Shown piece by piece: positions 12,601 to 21,839 of a stretch of 64,000 nucleotides of DNA. The position numbers were made by a program, and so were the translations under genes. The notes under the pieces were generated by a model. It saw nothing but the letters and a program-made list of their open reading frames with translations. It did no database searches and was not told where the DNA came from. Numbering within the stretch: the first letter of the stretch is position 1; every line of letters starts with the position of its first letter. This DNA is from Xanthostigma xanthostigma (taxonomy: Eukaryota > Arthropoda > Insecta > Raphidioptera > Raphidiidae). The stretch spans positions 44,920,001-44,984,000 of the forward strand of contig OY754466.1 of NCBI GenBank assembly GCA_963575645.1, read 5' to 3'.

Positions 12601-14792
12601 GCTCTGCAGGTCTGCAGCGCTCATAGAAGAACCGCGTCGTCTGCAGTGTTATTCAATTACAAAGATTCTGACTCATCATTGACTGGTTAGTGATTGACGT
12701 CAATAATCAGTTTCTTTCGAATTCCACGTTGAAGGATGACTAAAGATTTTTTTAAACATTAAATAAAATACTAAGTTCGTGCTCTATTTTCAGTTTTCGT
12801 GATATGTTGGAGTCCATACATAGTGTTCGATTTACTGCAAGTGTATGGGTACATACCCCCAACCCAAACCAACATAGCTATAGCCACTTTCATCCAAAGT
12901 TTGGCGCCGCTCAATTCGGCAGCCAATCCTGTCATCTACTGCCTGTTTTCCACGCAGATGTGCAGAACACTTAGGTAAACCTGCGCAGAATTAACATAAA
13001 AATAGTATTATAGCTTTGAAGAACGATAGTAACTTCCATTCAGGAACAGAAGTGTTCGTTGATCAATTGCTACGAACAATTTAAATTGAACCATTAAAAC
13101 CAAATTAAAATTGTAAGTTGTTTTTAGAATTCTGTTTTTCAACAAACGGATCAATTAGAGTAAAAAAATTACGTTTAAAATGCACATTTATTAGTAACTA
13201 GCGGTCCCGTCCGGTTTCACCCGGGTGTAAAAGAACGAATGGGGAAGGGAGGAACATGAGTACACACATTCATCTTAGTTTACCGAGATGAATGCTGTGT
13301 CCAAATTTCATGATGATCGGAGTTACCGTTCAAAAGTTTTTGTCGATAAAAAGCAGTATTTATACTTTTTTTAACTAATATTTTTTTTTAATTAATTAAA
13401 TAAAATTAAAATAAATTTAAATGTAAGCCTTAGAAGAAAGCAATGTAGAAAATTAAAAAAAAAATAAAAATGTATTCGCCCAACGTAGGGCTTGAACCCA
13501 CGACCCTGATATTGACAGTCGTGTGCTCTACCGATTGAACTAGCCGGCGTTGTATTCTGGCAATGCTAATATGAGTATATTTAGTTAGTGCATTTCACCT
13601 GAATAGAAGCTTATTTTTGAGTTACATTTTGCAACATTTTTCATTAATGCTCCGCTCCTAATGGTTGTAGCCTGATTTTATATAGCCTATAGCCTTCCTC
13701 GATAAATGGGCTATCCAACAAAAAAAAATGTTTTTCAATTCGAACCAGTAGTTCCTGAGATTAGCGCGTTCAAACAAACAAACAAACTCTTCATCTTTAT
13801 ATATTAAGTATAGATTTAAGAGTACTAACTCGAAACCTGAATTGCTAGTACAATGTTTGATGAGACAAACGCGAAGTTCTAACAGTCTCAAGAGTTCTGT
13901 AGGGCTAACGAACGTTTCAGAACTGAATCAATTCAGAACCATAAAAATTGCACCAACAAACACATTTGTAGAAACTGTCCCCATTCGAAAATGTTGCGGG
14001 TTGTCGGAATCGATTCAGATTGACTTTTTCTATAAGTTCGGTTAATATAAAACCGGCCAAAAATATTTGGAAAAATTTGTAATTTTCCTCGATATGCTTA
14101 ATATTGACGAGTATTATAGAAAAAATCACGATGAATCGATTAGGCCTAAACGCAAATTTGTATCTCGATTAGTTTAGACGCTATGACGGTTTAAAATGTA
14201 TAAAAATTTAAACAGTTTATATCTCTGAAACTAAAATAGATGCAGGGTTGCGAATGGTCGCAATCGATTAAGAATGACTTTTTCCATAAGTATGCATAAT
14301 ATCAAACGAAACAGAGCGATTTTTTTTTTAATTTAATTTTGAAAGATGGGGCCCCCTTGATACTTTCTCTGTTTTTAAGAAAACCGAAAAATCTGTGAGA
14401 TATTGTTTACTTACGACTTATAACTGAGGCTATTCTTATAGAAAAAATCGCGCTGAATCGATAATAATACATGATAATTATATTCCAGAAACTTCCCACC
14501 ATTCAAGTGGGTGGCGTCGTGCCTGACCATGTGCTTCCCCGGTCTGGAAACAGGTGGAGGATACTGTTTAGGATACGGCAACGGCGACTCCACTCGTACA
14601 GTTACTACGTCAATCACACATTCATCCAGGAGATCCGGATCGGCCACTTCAGTTAGAAATGTCATCCGATTACAGACAATGAATTCGCGTCATCGAACGG
14701 CTGTCATGGCGGCGACGGCGACTGCTGCAGGTGTCGTTCCAGTTGCGGTCGCTGGAAATAGTGTCAAAAAAGTTGCCATTTCAGTTGTTTAA
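417..14792 (+). CDS. CCAPR: CCAP (crustacean cardioactive peptide) receptor, 3' six exons (5' partial)
   Basis: Rhodopsin-family GPCR of the plasma membrane; the family binds the neuropeptide CCAP, which acts in ecdysis and heart control. Exons: 417-614, 2916-3011, 6883-7023, 9083-9268, 12794-12974, 14489-14792. All introns are GT-AG and phases agree, giving 368 residues plus stop. In order: TM2, ECL1 cysteine (NAACKLIRF), TM3 with DRY ([13 protein letters not shown]), TM4, ECL2 cysteine (QMQCWIDL), TM5, a long ICL3 ending in [13 protein letters not shown]6 with [10 protein letters not shown]7 with NPVIYCLF, then a Cys- and Ala-rich tail. [26 protein letters not shown] and [20 protein letters not shown] are typical of insect CCAP receptors as I remember them. 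The exons for the N-terminus and TM1 are not in the window. Introns of 1.5-3.9 kb are full of MITEs. Identity as CCAPR is strong; which paralogue it is, in insects with two, cannot be decided. Confidence 0.93.
860..1530. mobile_element. fold-back MITE, copy 1
   Basis: AACAGCGTGTAGAAATCAAA at 885-904 is matched by its reverse complement near 1,477-1,496. The inverted arms run about 120 bp, through TTTTTATCAAAAC and a degenerate AGCCGTTCAAAGTTT stretch. Inside a CCAPR intron. Same family, opposite orientation, at 15,034-15,522. Confidence 0.75.
2089..2172 (+). repeat. tRNA-derived (Leu-like) SINE/pseudogene
   Basis: Starts GTAGCCGTGCGGTCTAGGC (A box) and ends GTGGGTTCTAATCCCGTCC (B box), followed by an A-run. 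The anticodon arm does not fold as a real tRNA. Confidence 0.6.
2235..2530. repeat. long palindrome (MITE-like)
   Basis: Arms of about 130 bp (with small mismatches) meet around 2,375: GTGAAAAAAGCGTGGGGC on one side and GCCCCACGCTTTTTTCAC on the other; outer ends carry AAAAAACACGCTTTAT/ATAAAGCGTGTTTTTT. Confidence 0.75.
2677..2698 (+). repeat. (ATCT)n microsatellite, probable LINE 3' tail
   Basis: Follows AAATGCAAATAAATAAT, the same layout as the (ATCT)n tail of the LINE at 33,441-33,460, so it may be the tail of a severely truncated copy. Confidence 0.5.
2916..3011 (+). CDS. CCAPR: CCAPR exon: TM4
   Basis: Acceptor ttttttttcag, donor gtaaga at 3012. Encodes [20 protein letters not shown] and the start of ECL2 (FEEKPIQG). 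The last G joins GT of the next exon to give Gly. Confidence 0.9.
3335..3432 (-). repeat. tRNA-derived SINE fragment
   Basis: Minus strand reads TGGCCAAATGGCTGAG (A box) to GGGTTCGAATCCCAG (B box), then an A-rich tail. The stems do not close as a functional tRNA. Confidence 0.6.
3652..3719 (-). repeat. tRNA-Ile(AAU)-like pseudogene or SINE head
   Basis: Minus strand: CCCAGTTGGTTTAAGCGTCG, then TGCTAATAACGCGAAGGTCG and GGGTTCGATTCCC. Close to tRNA-Ile(AAU) but with a damaged D arm and a mismatched acceptor stem, so probably not functional. Confidence 0.6.
3895..4125 (+). mobile_element. Penelope-like retroelement fragment
   Basis: Contains GTCTACCGCAGTTGTAGAC folding as a hairpin followed by GAAACGTCAGG, then GGACCACGGCCTACAAGCCC and GGAAACC. 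Similar sequence recurs at 28,790-28,915. The arrangement recalls terminal regions of Penelope-like elements; the class is an inference. Confidence 0.45.
4835..5182. repeat. long palindrome with splice-donor-like sites
   Basis: Arms of about 150 bp (4,835-4,984 and 5,033-5,182). Both include CTTAACGCAGGTAAGTAAC, a consensus 5' splice site, once on each strand. In CCAPR intron 2. Confidence 0.75.
6018..6140 (+). repeat. dispersed repeat, copy 1
   Basis: CTGTATCGTGTTCACAGACG, then CACAGACTTTTTC and AAAAATGTGTTTT. The same order occurs at 25,258-25,440. Class unknown. Confidence 0.55.
6883..7023 (+). CDS. CCAPR: CCAPR exon: ECL2-TM5
   Basis: Acceptor ttttgatag, donor gtaagt at 7024. Encodes [17 protein letters not shown] and TM5 ([20 protein letters not shown]). 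The cysteine in QMQCW is the expected disulfide partner of the ECL1 cysteine in NAACK. Confidence 0.91.
7088..7575 (+). mobile_element. MITE of the GCAATATTGAGC family, copy 1
   Basis: Begins CGGCCCATAGGCGCTCAATA and ends GGGCCCTCG...GCCGCCCGCGTGCG. Repeated TTGCGCAATAT/TTGCACAATAT words. Copy 2 at 8,604-8,815 is inverted. In CCAPR intron 3. Confidence 0.55.
8604..8815 (-). mobile_element. MITE of the GCAATATTGAGC family, copy 2
   Basis: Reverse complement begins CGACCCATAGACGCTCAATA and runs to GGGCCCTCGCGCCC, in the same order as 7,088-7,575. CpG-rich relative to its surroundings. Confidence 0.55.
9083..9268 (+). CDS. CCAPR: CCAPR exon: intracellular loop 3 and start of TM6
   Basis: Acceptor cctcccatag, donor gtaaaa at 9269. 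Encodes the variable, charged part of ICL3 followed by the conserved [20 protein letters not shown], where G-protein coupling determinants usually lie, and the first residues of TM6. Confidence 0.9.
9587..10620. mobile_element. pogo/Tigger-like TIR element with internal palindrome
   Basis: CAGTGTAACCTCTTTATAAC at 9,587 and GTTATAAAGAGGTTACACTG ending at 10,620 form a perfect 20-bp TIR flanked by TA. TTCGTTATA repeats lie near both ends. No transposase remains. A near-perfect palindrome with 75-bp arms sits at 10,170-10,323 and GTGTCCCATTAAGAATGGGACA at 9,721-9,742 forms a hairpin. The superfamily call rests on TA duplication and CAGTG ends. Confidence 0.75.
10744..12548. mobile_element. 1.8-kb element with 90-bp inverted ends and CCCGGGAT repeats
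   Basis: Left TTACACAATCAACGCTAAAG, then TTTAACAGCCACTGGCAGAC and CACAAAA; right end is the reverse complement at about 12,467-12,548. Clusters of ATCCCGGGAT words lie just inside the right end and at 11,720-11,810. No transposase frame found. Confidence 0.7.
12794..12974 (+). CDS. CCAPR: CCAPR exon: TM6-ECL3-TM7
   Basis: Not apparent as a long open frame because it starts and ends inside codons. Acceptor attttcag, donor gtaaac at 12975. Encodes [20 protein letters not shown], the ECL3 segment [15 protein letters not shown], then [20 protein letters not shown] and MCRTLR. CWxP and NPxxY motifs are intact. Confidence 0.91.
13199..13815. mobile_element. ACTAGCGGTCCCG-type retroelement copy 1 with tRNA-Lys-like insert
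   Basis: Starts ACTAGCGGTCCCGTCCGGTT, has CATGATGATCGGAGTTACCG, ends AACAAACAAACTCTTCATC before TTTATATATT. 13,477-13,550 on the minus strand is a tRNA-Lys-like pseudogene (GGTAGAGC..., GGGTCGTGGGTTCAAGCCC). Two more copies lie at 20,740 and 21,137. Confidence 0.65.
13940..14465 (+). repeat. dispersed repeat shared with Alh intron 8
   Basis: CTTATAACTGAGGCTATTCT, AAAATCGCGCTGAATCGAT and CAGGGTTGCGAATGGTCG recur in order at 53,750-54,680. It preserves the empty site for the hAT MITE at 53,861. Class unknown. Confidence 0.65.
14489..14792 (+). CDS. CCAPR: CCAPR last exon: cytoplasmic tail and stop
   Basis: Acceptor tatattccag. Starts [19 protein letters not shown], matching the helix-8 region of CCAP receptors (FPPFKW), with two cysteines suited to palmitoylation. 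The tail is Ser/Thr-rich ([15 protein letters not shown]), then Ala-rich ([18 protein letters not shown]), and ends AISVV before TAA. Confidence 0.9.
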
Positions 14793-14931
14793 ACAAATGA
14801 ACTATTAAATTTCAAATTTCCGAATTATTACGTGATTAAAGACAAGTGAACTAATTTTTTATGTTATATAAAAAAAAAACAATGACAAAAAAGAGACGAT
14901 CAGAAGAAACAAGCATTGTCATAAGATTAAA

Positions 14932-14937
14932 AATAAA
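14932..14937 (+). promoter_or_regulatory. candidate poly(A) signal of CCAPR
   Basis: AATAAA about 140 nt after the CCAPR stop codon, just before a fold-back MITE at 15,034. Canonical hexamers are common in AT-rich DNA, so this is only a candidate. Confidence 0.35.
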
Positions 14938-15033
14938 AATTTTGTCATACATACATTAGTTTTGTGCTTTGAATACCGTTGCTAAACAAAATATTTTAAT
15001 CGATAGTATTTATAAAGATTTATTCATTTTGTG

Positions 15034-15522
15034 TATACAGAGTGCTTTTGTTGATTCTTTTTTTCAACAGTGTGTAGAAATCAAATAGGCGAATAAATAT
15101 TTCAAGTAACTTTTTTATCAAAACTCAAAAATGAAAGAGATGCGGCCGCTTTCAAAGTCTTATAAAATTTTATCAAATTTTGAGATCTGTCCTGGCGTTA
15201 TGTTATGTCACTATGGAAATATTTTATGTCATTATCGACTATTCACAGAAATTGTTCGAAGTTGTACCCGTCTTGTTGGACATAAAGATGCGTGCGTCGT
15301 AGACATGCTTCTGTACATGCTTGTAGTAGCGATAAGGGCCTTCCGCGAATTATTTGGGGCTTTTTATTCAGTTAAATAGAATTTTAAAAATTTAATTAAA
15401 CTTTGAATGGCTGTTTCTCTCATATTTTTTGATAAAAAAGTTACTTAAAATATTTGTTCACCTATTTGATATCTACACGCTGTTAAAAAAGAAGAATCAA
15501 CTTAAAAATCATCCCCTGTATA
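15034..15522. mobile_element. fold-back MITE, copy 2
   Basis: Same family as 860-1,530. Ends TATACAG.../...CTGTATA with GTTGATTCTT/AAGAATCAAC inside. The middle of copy 1 on the minus strand and of this copy on the plus strand share a readable stretch (LLYMLVVAIRAFRELF here; [15 protein letters not shown] there), but neither frame is an intact gene. Lies just after the CCAPR 3' end. Confidence 0.75.
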
Positions 15523-18222
15523 TTCTCCAAAGTTACCTTGGTATAATTTCTAAGTCTAAAGTCACTGGTTTTATGGAAATTTTTGCCTGATTTAGTTTTT
15601 GATGTGAGACATCTATTGGCGCGCCTTGGCACTAAAATCATGCCAAACGGCATGACGCTCTCTTATGCCGTCATGCCCCCGCTACGCCACAGCTCTCGAC
15701 TCCCTTTTGTGTGTGCGCGCGCGTATACTATACACTCGTGACTTCTCTGTGTGAGCTGTGTACTGCTGTATACACACTATGTTTCACAGCTACCAGGCTT
15801 CCCACGACAGTTTTTTTTTTGTTACTTCATCCATATAAAGTCTGTATTTATCCAAAATCGATAAAAAATGAGTACAATTTTTATACACCTCGTTCTTTAG
15901 TACCTATACATTATTTCGTACCATTTAGTGTCCACGAAACTTTAGTGTGACAAGTTGTTTCAACAACATTTTCGTAACCAATTTGGTGTTACATAAAAGA
16001 CGCGTATAGCCTCTGTTATCAAGCGTCTATAATTTACATTATCTATATGTTACATTCTCTTCATTTTTTTATATTTAGAACAATTTTAAAATAAAACAAA
16101 ATTTTTTACTTAAACTTTTTATAGCAGGGATGTCCCAAGTAGGTGCCCTATATTAATATTTATTGATAATAAAAATATTATTCCTTTTTGTAAACAAACA
16201 TAAAAATACTGTTTGAATGTATTAGGTTTTCTCTAAATAAAACAAAGGATCACTATTTTTAACCGACTTCAAATAAGGAGGAGGTTCTATGTTCGACTGT
16301 ATATATATTTTTTTATGTATGTTCACCGATTTCTCCATCAATTATGGACCGATTTTCAAAATTTTTTTTTATTCGAAAGAGAGCACTTCCGAGGTGGTCC
16401 CATCGGAACCAAGTCAGGATCTGATGGTGGAATCCGGGGAAATCGAGGGAAACTCTCAAATTTCAAAGGCACGCATACTTAGCCTACCCATTGCAATACT
16501 TTATCTAACACTAAAAAGAGAAAAATAAAATATTTTTAACAAAAAAATTGAACCGACTTCAAAAAATATGCACTAAAAAGTAAAAAATAATAATTATTGT
16601 TATTTTTGGAGTCGGTGTCAGCCAAAATGAAATCTATTCCGAGAACTAGAGACATGTAAGATTTAAATTGCTACTTTCGAATTCCGAAGTGACACCGACT
16701 CCAAAAATAACAATAATAATTATTTTTTACTTTTTAGTGCATATTTTTTGAAGTCGGTTCAATTTTTTTGTTAAAAATATTTTATTACTCGTGTTAGTTT
16801 TAAAATTTTGAGAATTAATTTATTTTACATCATCGATGAATTTTTATTTACGGGCAGTGTATTTTTTTTTGTGTAAATGCGTAAAGAATTATTTTGGTGG
16901 ACGTAAAAGTACAAAATCATTTCTGAAATGTACTTTCTGACGTCAGCAGGTACAAACATATGAAAATCGATTTTTCCATGTATCGTCTAAATTCGTCGAA
17001 ATTTCGATTTCGATTTGTTTGCGTCATTATAAAATTTTATTCACTCCTTTGACAATTAGATAAAAATATTTTTTTTGTTTCCATATACCTATGTATAAGA
17101 CTTTGGATATTCCTGGAATCTAAATTATTCCGATTTGTTTAAAAAGTTAATATGCGTATAACCAAAGAAATACGAATAAAAAAATTAAAGAATGTTGTAA
17201 AAATGTTAAGCTTTAATGAGAATGGTTATATTATTAAGTTGAAAGTACTTCTAAATTAATGTTTTGTGTCTATGTTTAACTAATATAAGACTTTTTACGT
17301 CGTCGAAATTATGTTCTTTTAATCGTTGAGTGTTTTTCACAACGCAGTTGTCATCAATAATGTCTCGAAAAATTTCAAAACAAATATTGTCAAGCCGAGT
17401 GAGTAACGATGGCGTTGTTTGTGTGGCATTTCCATGGCGTCTCTATTAGGATTTTACTTCAACCATGCGCTATCTACTCGGCATTTCAGTGAACTATCTT
17501 ATGCCAACCGCCTCATATAGTAAAGCACTACGCGCTATCTATTTTCGCAAATATTTATTGTTTACAATTATGAGAGTTACACATGTCATTGAAAAATCGA
17601 AGAAGAAGCACGCTATGTGTTGTACAGTACTTAATATTGTTAGTAGATCAAGTGTAAACATTTATATCGAATTATTAAACAGAAAAGTTACAGATGTCAC
17701 TATGTCAGCTTATAGTTAATTTTGTGCGATTTCAAACTTAGGTAACCTTATCAATTGCAACAATGATTATCTGCTCCATTTTACGATGTGCCCAGTACTC
17801 GCGATTTTTTCCCTTCGATATAATTACGTTTTAAAGGATTGGTAGCACCCCAACGACAAAATAATTGCTCAAAATCATCGTCCCTCGCATACTGTAGGAG
17901 GTCATATTGAATATTTTGAAATGGTCTCCACCTCCAGGTAAAATCCCAATTACAAACTTCCATTTTTCAGGTTCTGAGTGTTAAAACGACTCAATGAGTT
18001 TGGCCTTGACTGTACGTTATTTAGACTTGTTAAATTATGTAAATGACATAAATAATTATAATAGCACCAAGTTTATGAGCGTCGAAAATGGTAAAATAAT
18101 AGACCATGTATAAAAATAAATTCAATAATATTTATTTCACTTTTTAATCAGAAGTATAAATGCTTTTTACTTTCCAATTTTGTATTTATTACGTGTTATT
18201 TAATATTAGCGCAATAAATATG
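15523..18222. other. intergenic: repeats, no supported gene
   Basis: Between the CCAPR 3' end and tRNA-Tyr. Contains a (GC)-rich TGTGTGTGCGCGCGCG stretch near 15,710, the ACCGACTTC repeat, and a 60-codon minus-strand frame at 17,781-17,963 of unknown origin. Nothing else is supported. Confidence 0.6.
16525..16790. repeat. ACCGACTTC inverted-repeat element
   Basis: TTGAACCGACTTCAAAAAAT on the left and its reverse complement on the right, with arms of about 95 bp; loop holds TCAGCCAAAATG. AACCGACTTCAAATAAGGAG at 16,260 starts a related unit upstream. Confidence 0.7.
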
Positions 18223-18313
18223 CCTTCGATAGCTCAGTTGGTAGAGCGGTGGACTGTAGAGGTATTCTTATATGGAAATCCATAGGTCGCTGGTTCAAAT
18301 CCGGCTCGAAGGA
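18223..18313 (+). tRNA. tRNA-Tyr (GUA) with an 18-nt intron
   Basis: Cloverleaf is complete: acceptor stem CCTTCGA/TCGAAGG, D arm TAGCTCAGTTGGTAGAGC, anticodon stem GTGGA/TCCAT with loop CTGTAGA (anticodon GTA), T arm with GGTTCAAATCC, discriminator A. An 18-nt intron (18,260-18,277) interrupts the loop after position 37, the usual place in eukaryotic tRNA-Tyr. The mature length is 73 nt. A/B boxes are intact and a T5 run follows at about 18,319, suiting pol III termination. Unlike the degenerate tRNA-like repeats elsewhere in the window, it has no mismatches in the acceptor stem, so I take it as a functional gene. Confidence 0.95.
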
Positions 18314-20739
18314 GCATAATTTTTATTGGATATAACTCTTTTGATATAATTCATTCGAACTTTTTATGAAATAATCAAAGACAACTGCATTCTGAAAACT
18401 CGACGTAATAAATATTAATTATAAACATTTTACATTGTTTAGTGTAAAAGAAGATATTAGTGTAATTTACTTGTTGTTTAATTTTTAAATACTTTTAATA
18501 TTTATATGTACTTATAAAAAGCGTCACTATAGTAGAGCCAAATAGAAGAGGAAGGACAATTGATGATAAAAATCAGGCAAAAAATAAATCTTAATAATTT
18601 TTATGTTTTTTACGACCGGTTTTGAAGTTTTCATAAAACTATCAAATTTTCTTTCTGGAAAAAATTTGTTAACACAAAATTTTTATTTCAACAATTAATA
18701 ATGTCAGAAATCATATCGATTTATCAACGAATATTTTATCTTGTTTTGTAATAATTATTTACGCATAATCTTTCATTCAAAATATCTGGACAATTATTAT
18801 CTTCGTTTTTAAAAAACAAGGGATCCTGTATTTTACATTACATAGCATAGATCTATACATTACGTCATAATATAGTAAGGTACTAAAATAATAATGGATT
18901 CATGTACTTATTATACTGTAATATGAACGCCATAATTTTTATGATACGCGCCACGAATCTAAAAGGCTCGGAAGCTAGATGTGAATGCGGGCTTGCGCTT
19001 GTACAGTCTGTTGAAGAACTACAAACTCGCAACTCAACAAAACTAATGTAACAATAACAACTTGACAATAGCGTACTCGACTGTACTGTAAAGCAGGAAA
19101 GCGACACGTCACAAAAGCAACGAGCGATCACGGCCAATCATCGACGAGCGCACGTTCCGTGCAGGTAGATGGGAGGTGGTGGGAGTCTTAACGGCTATAA
19201 AATGTACCTTTGCGACGCTGTTTGTGACTAACTTCCGAACCTTTTAGATCTGTGGCGCGTGTTATAAATTGAGATGCTATGAATTACACTGCACTAAAGG
19301 AAGAGACCAGCAGTGGCACATGATCAATGATTTATACAATTTTTAGAGTATTTAATGCTGTTAATATACTTTCTTAAAGAAGATTTTTTAACAACTATAG
19401 TTTAATTTTTTTTTGTTTGTTGTTGTGACCTCTTCAATCAAAAGATATACTACGCTTGGAACGGGTATATTATACATTATTTAACTCTGAGGCGCCATTA
19501 AACTACTCACTCTCTGTTATTTCGGAACCGTAGTATAGCCGCGTCGACTGTAGACCCAACATACGTCAACAAATAAATGAACTTTCACCTCATCTTGATG
19601 ACTCTACTATATTTTACATTTCTGTGATTAAACAAGGGTATTAAATAGATAACGTAATTAATATATTTGACTGAATTTTGATCGAATTGCTTTGACAGCA
19701 AAGGTGCCAAAAGTCATAATTCAATAATAAAAATAACCATGATATTATTATTTTTATAAAATAAATTGTGTACTAATAAAGTTTCCGAGATCGTACGAGA
19801 AAAAACTGTCAGTAGGTATATCACACAAGTAGGTATTTTAAGATGTGCATGTGACTTCGGACGCAACTCATATGTTTGTTGGTCAAATTCTAGCACTCTT
19901 TAGAGTGTTCAACCTTGGTTCTGGCAGTTCTAGGGATTTAGCGGTTCTATGAGCTTTAAAATTGCTAAAATAGTTCGATAAATTCGATAATTTGACCAAC
20001 TAACATGCACTTGTGTTCGAAGTTATTATAGACGGAGAGCTGGCTACGGAGAAAATAGGTGACTCACCCATTCTCTCCGTAGCCAGCTCTAAACCATTAT
20101 TAGACCGGTAATATTTTTGTTTACGATATTTTATACATTTTGACAATTTTTTTTCTCGACGGTTCTTATTAAAGATGACAATTATGTGATATTATTTTCA
20201 ACAAATAATTAAATGTGTAGTTAATAATAAATTAATAATTGATGTTATATTTCAATTGTTTTTATTTTGCTCATGAAACTTTTTAATTATACAAAAATAA
20301 AATATTTATTTATTTATGATTCATTGTGTATTTATTTAAATTCTAATACAATAATAAAATAGTCGCTTTTCAAGTCTGCACAGCGGTAGTAAAATGACCC
20401 ATTTCGCACTAGTGCGTAAAGTAAAACATAAAAAGATGAGTTTTTTTCAATCCAATAATAATTTATGTCAGTTGCCATTTAAATCCATGAGAGCAGCAGA
20501 CACAGTCCAGTAGGCGTTGTATTTCCAATACACTCAGCTGTCAAATACAACAACTGCTCTTTTAAATCCAAAAGACGCTTTAAATAAGATAATATATTTT
20601 CGCGCTTACAAGGTCTTATACTTGAGTAATATAATTTTTATTTATACTCTGAAAATTCGAGATTAATCTATATCCTTTACCTACATAATTTGCGTAGGGC
20701 GCCTAAACTTGTAAATACGACCTTTGTATAATATATAAC
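18314..20739. other. intergenic: no supported gene
   Basis: AT-rich. A less AT-rich block at 18,940-19,300 includes a TATA-like GGCTATAAAATGTACC at 19,193 and could be a promoter fragment of a mobile element. A hairpin, AGAGCTGGCTACGGAGAA and its complement, sits at 20,037-20,090. Confidence 0.5.
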
Positions 20740-21105
20740 TAGCGGTCCCGCCCGGTTTCACTCGGGTGCAAAAGAACGAATGGGGGGGAGGGACATTAGT
20801 ACGCACATTTCTTAGTTTTTACCGAGATTGTTGTGTCTAAATTTCATGATGATCGGAGTTACCGTTCAAAAGTTTTTGTCGGACGGACAAATTTTGAGTT
20901 ATATTTTGCAACATTTTTCTCAGATGCTCCGCTCCTATTGGTCGTAGCGTGATATTATATAACCTGTAGCCTTCCTCGATAAATAGACTATCCAACAAAA
21001 AAAAATTTCAATTCGAACTAGTGGTAGTTCCTGAGATAAGCGCGTTTAACCAAACAAACAAACTCTTCAGCTTTATATATTTTAATTATTAGTATAGATT
21101 ATTAT
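20740..21105. mobile_element. ACTAGCGGTCCCG-type retroelement copy 2 (no tRNA-like part)
   Basis: Same ends as copies 1 and 3 but lacking the middle block that contains the tRNA-like sequence; direct continuity from TTTTTGTCG to GACGGACAAATTTTGAG. Confidence 0.65.
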
Positions 21106-21136
21106 AGGATAATTCTTGCAAGATGTTTATTAGCTA

Positions 21137-21771
21137 ACTAGCGGTCCCATCCGGTTTCATCCGGGTGCAAAAGAACGAATGGAGAAGAAGGCGACATGAG
21201 TACGCACATTTATCTTAGTTTACCGAGACGAATGTTGTGTCCAAACTTTATAATGATCGGAGTTACCGTTCAAAAGTTTTTGTCGTTAAAAAGCAGTATT
21301 TATATACTTTTTTTAAGTAATAAAATTTCTTTCAAGTCTTATAATATATATTTTATTTTAATTAGTCGTAATAAAATTTTAAAAAATTGAAATGTAAGCC
21401 TTAGAAGAAAGCAAAGTAGAAAATAAAAATATATATTTGCCCAAGACCCTGGCAATAAAAATCTTGTACTCTACCGACTGAGCTATTCGACCTGTAACCG
21501 TCGTGCGCTAATATTGCAATATAATATAGTTAAGACATTTCAACTGATAATATTTGTCGAACGGACTAATTTTGAGGTACATCTTGCAACATTTTTCATT
21601 GATGTTCCGCTCCAATTGGTCATAGCGTAATATTATATAGCCTATAGCCTTCCTCGATAAATGGGCTATCCAACAAAAAATTTTTTTTCAATTCGAACCA
21701 GTAGTTTCTGAGATTAGTGCGTTCAAACAAACAAACAAACAAGCTCTTCAGCTTTATAATATTAGTATAGA
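21137..21771. mobile_element. ACTAGCGGTCCCG-type retroelement copy 3 with degenerate tRNA-like insert
   Basis: Same family and order as copy 1. The tRNA-like part (about 21,436-21,497, minus) keeps GCTCAGTCGGTAGAG but has lost the T arm. It lies directly downstream of GNAT-A. Confidence 0.65.
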
Positions 21772-21820
21772 TTATTTATTTTCAACATTATTACAAAAAA
21801 GATCATAGAATACAAAAATA

Positions 21821-21826
21821 TTTATT
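21821..21826 (-). promoter_or_regulatory. poly(A) signal of GNAT-A
   Basis: TTTATT on the plus strand (AATAAA on the minus) 14 nt after the GNAT-A stop codon. Short 3' UTRs like this are plausible for small insect genes. Confidence 0.45.
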
Positions 21827-21839
21827 TAATTAAAAAATA

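Noticed and set aside
13477..13550. tRNA-Lys gene on the minus strand
   Set aside because: Acceptor and anticodon stems are mismatched and the sequence is part of a repeated retroelement.
15131..15379. 82-codon frame with a hydrophobic stretch (DMLLYMLVVAIRAFRELF)
   Set aside because: Falls within a fold-back MITE that has a second, broken copy at 860-1,530; TE sequence rather than a host gene.
18940..19300. Promoter and first exon of a gene, because of GGCTATAAAATG and higher GC
   Set aside because: No coding frame, splice site or conserved peptide follows; could equally be transposon sequence.
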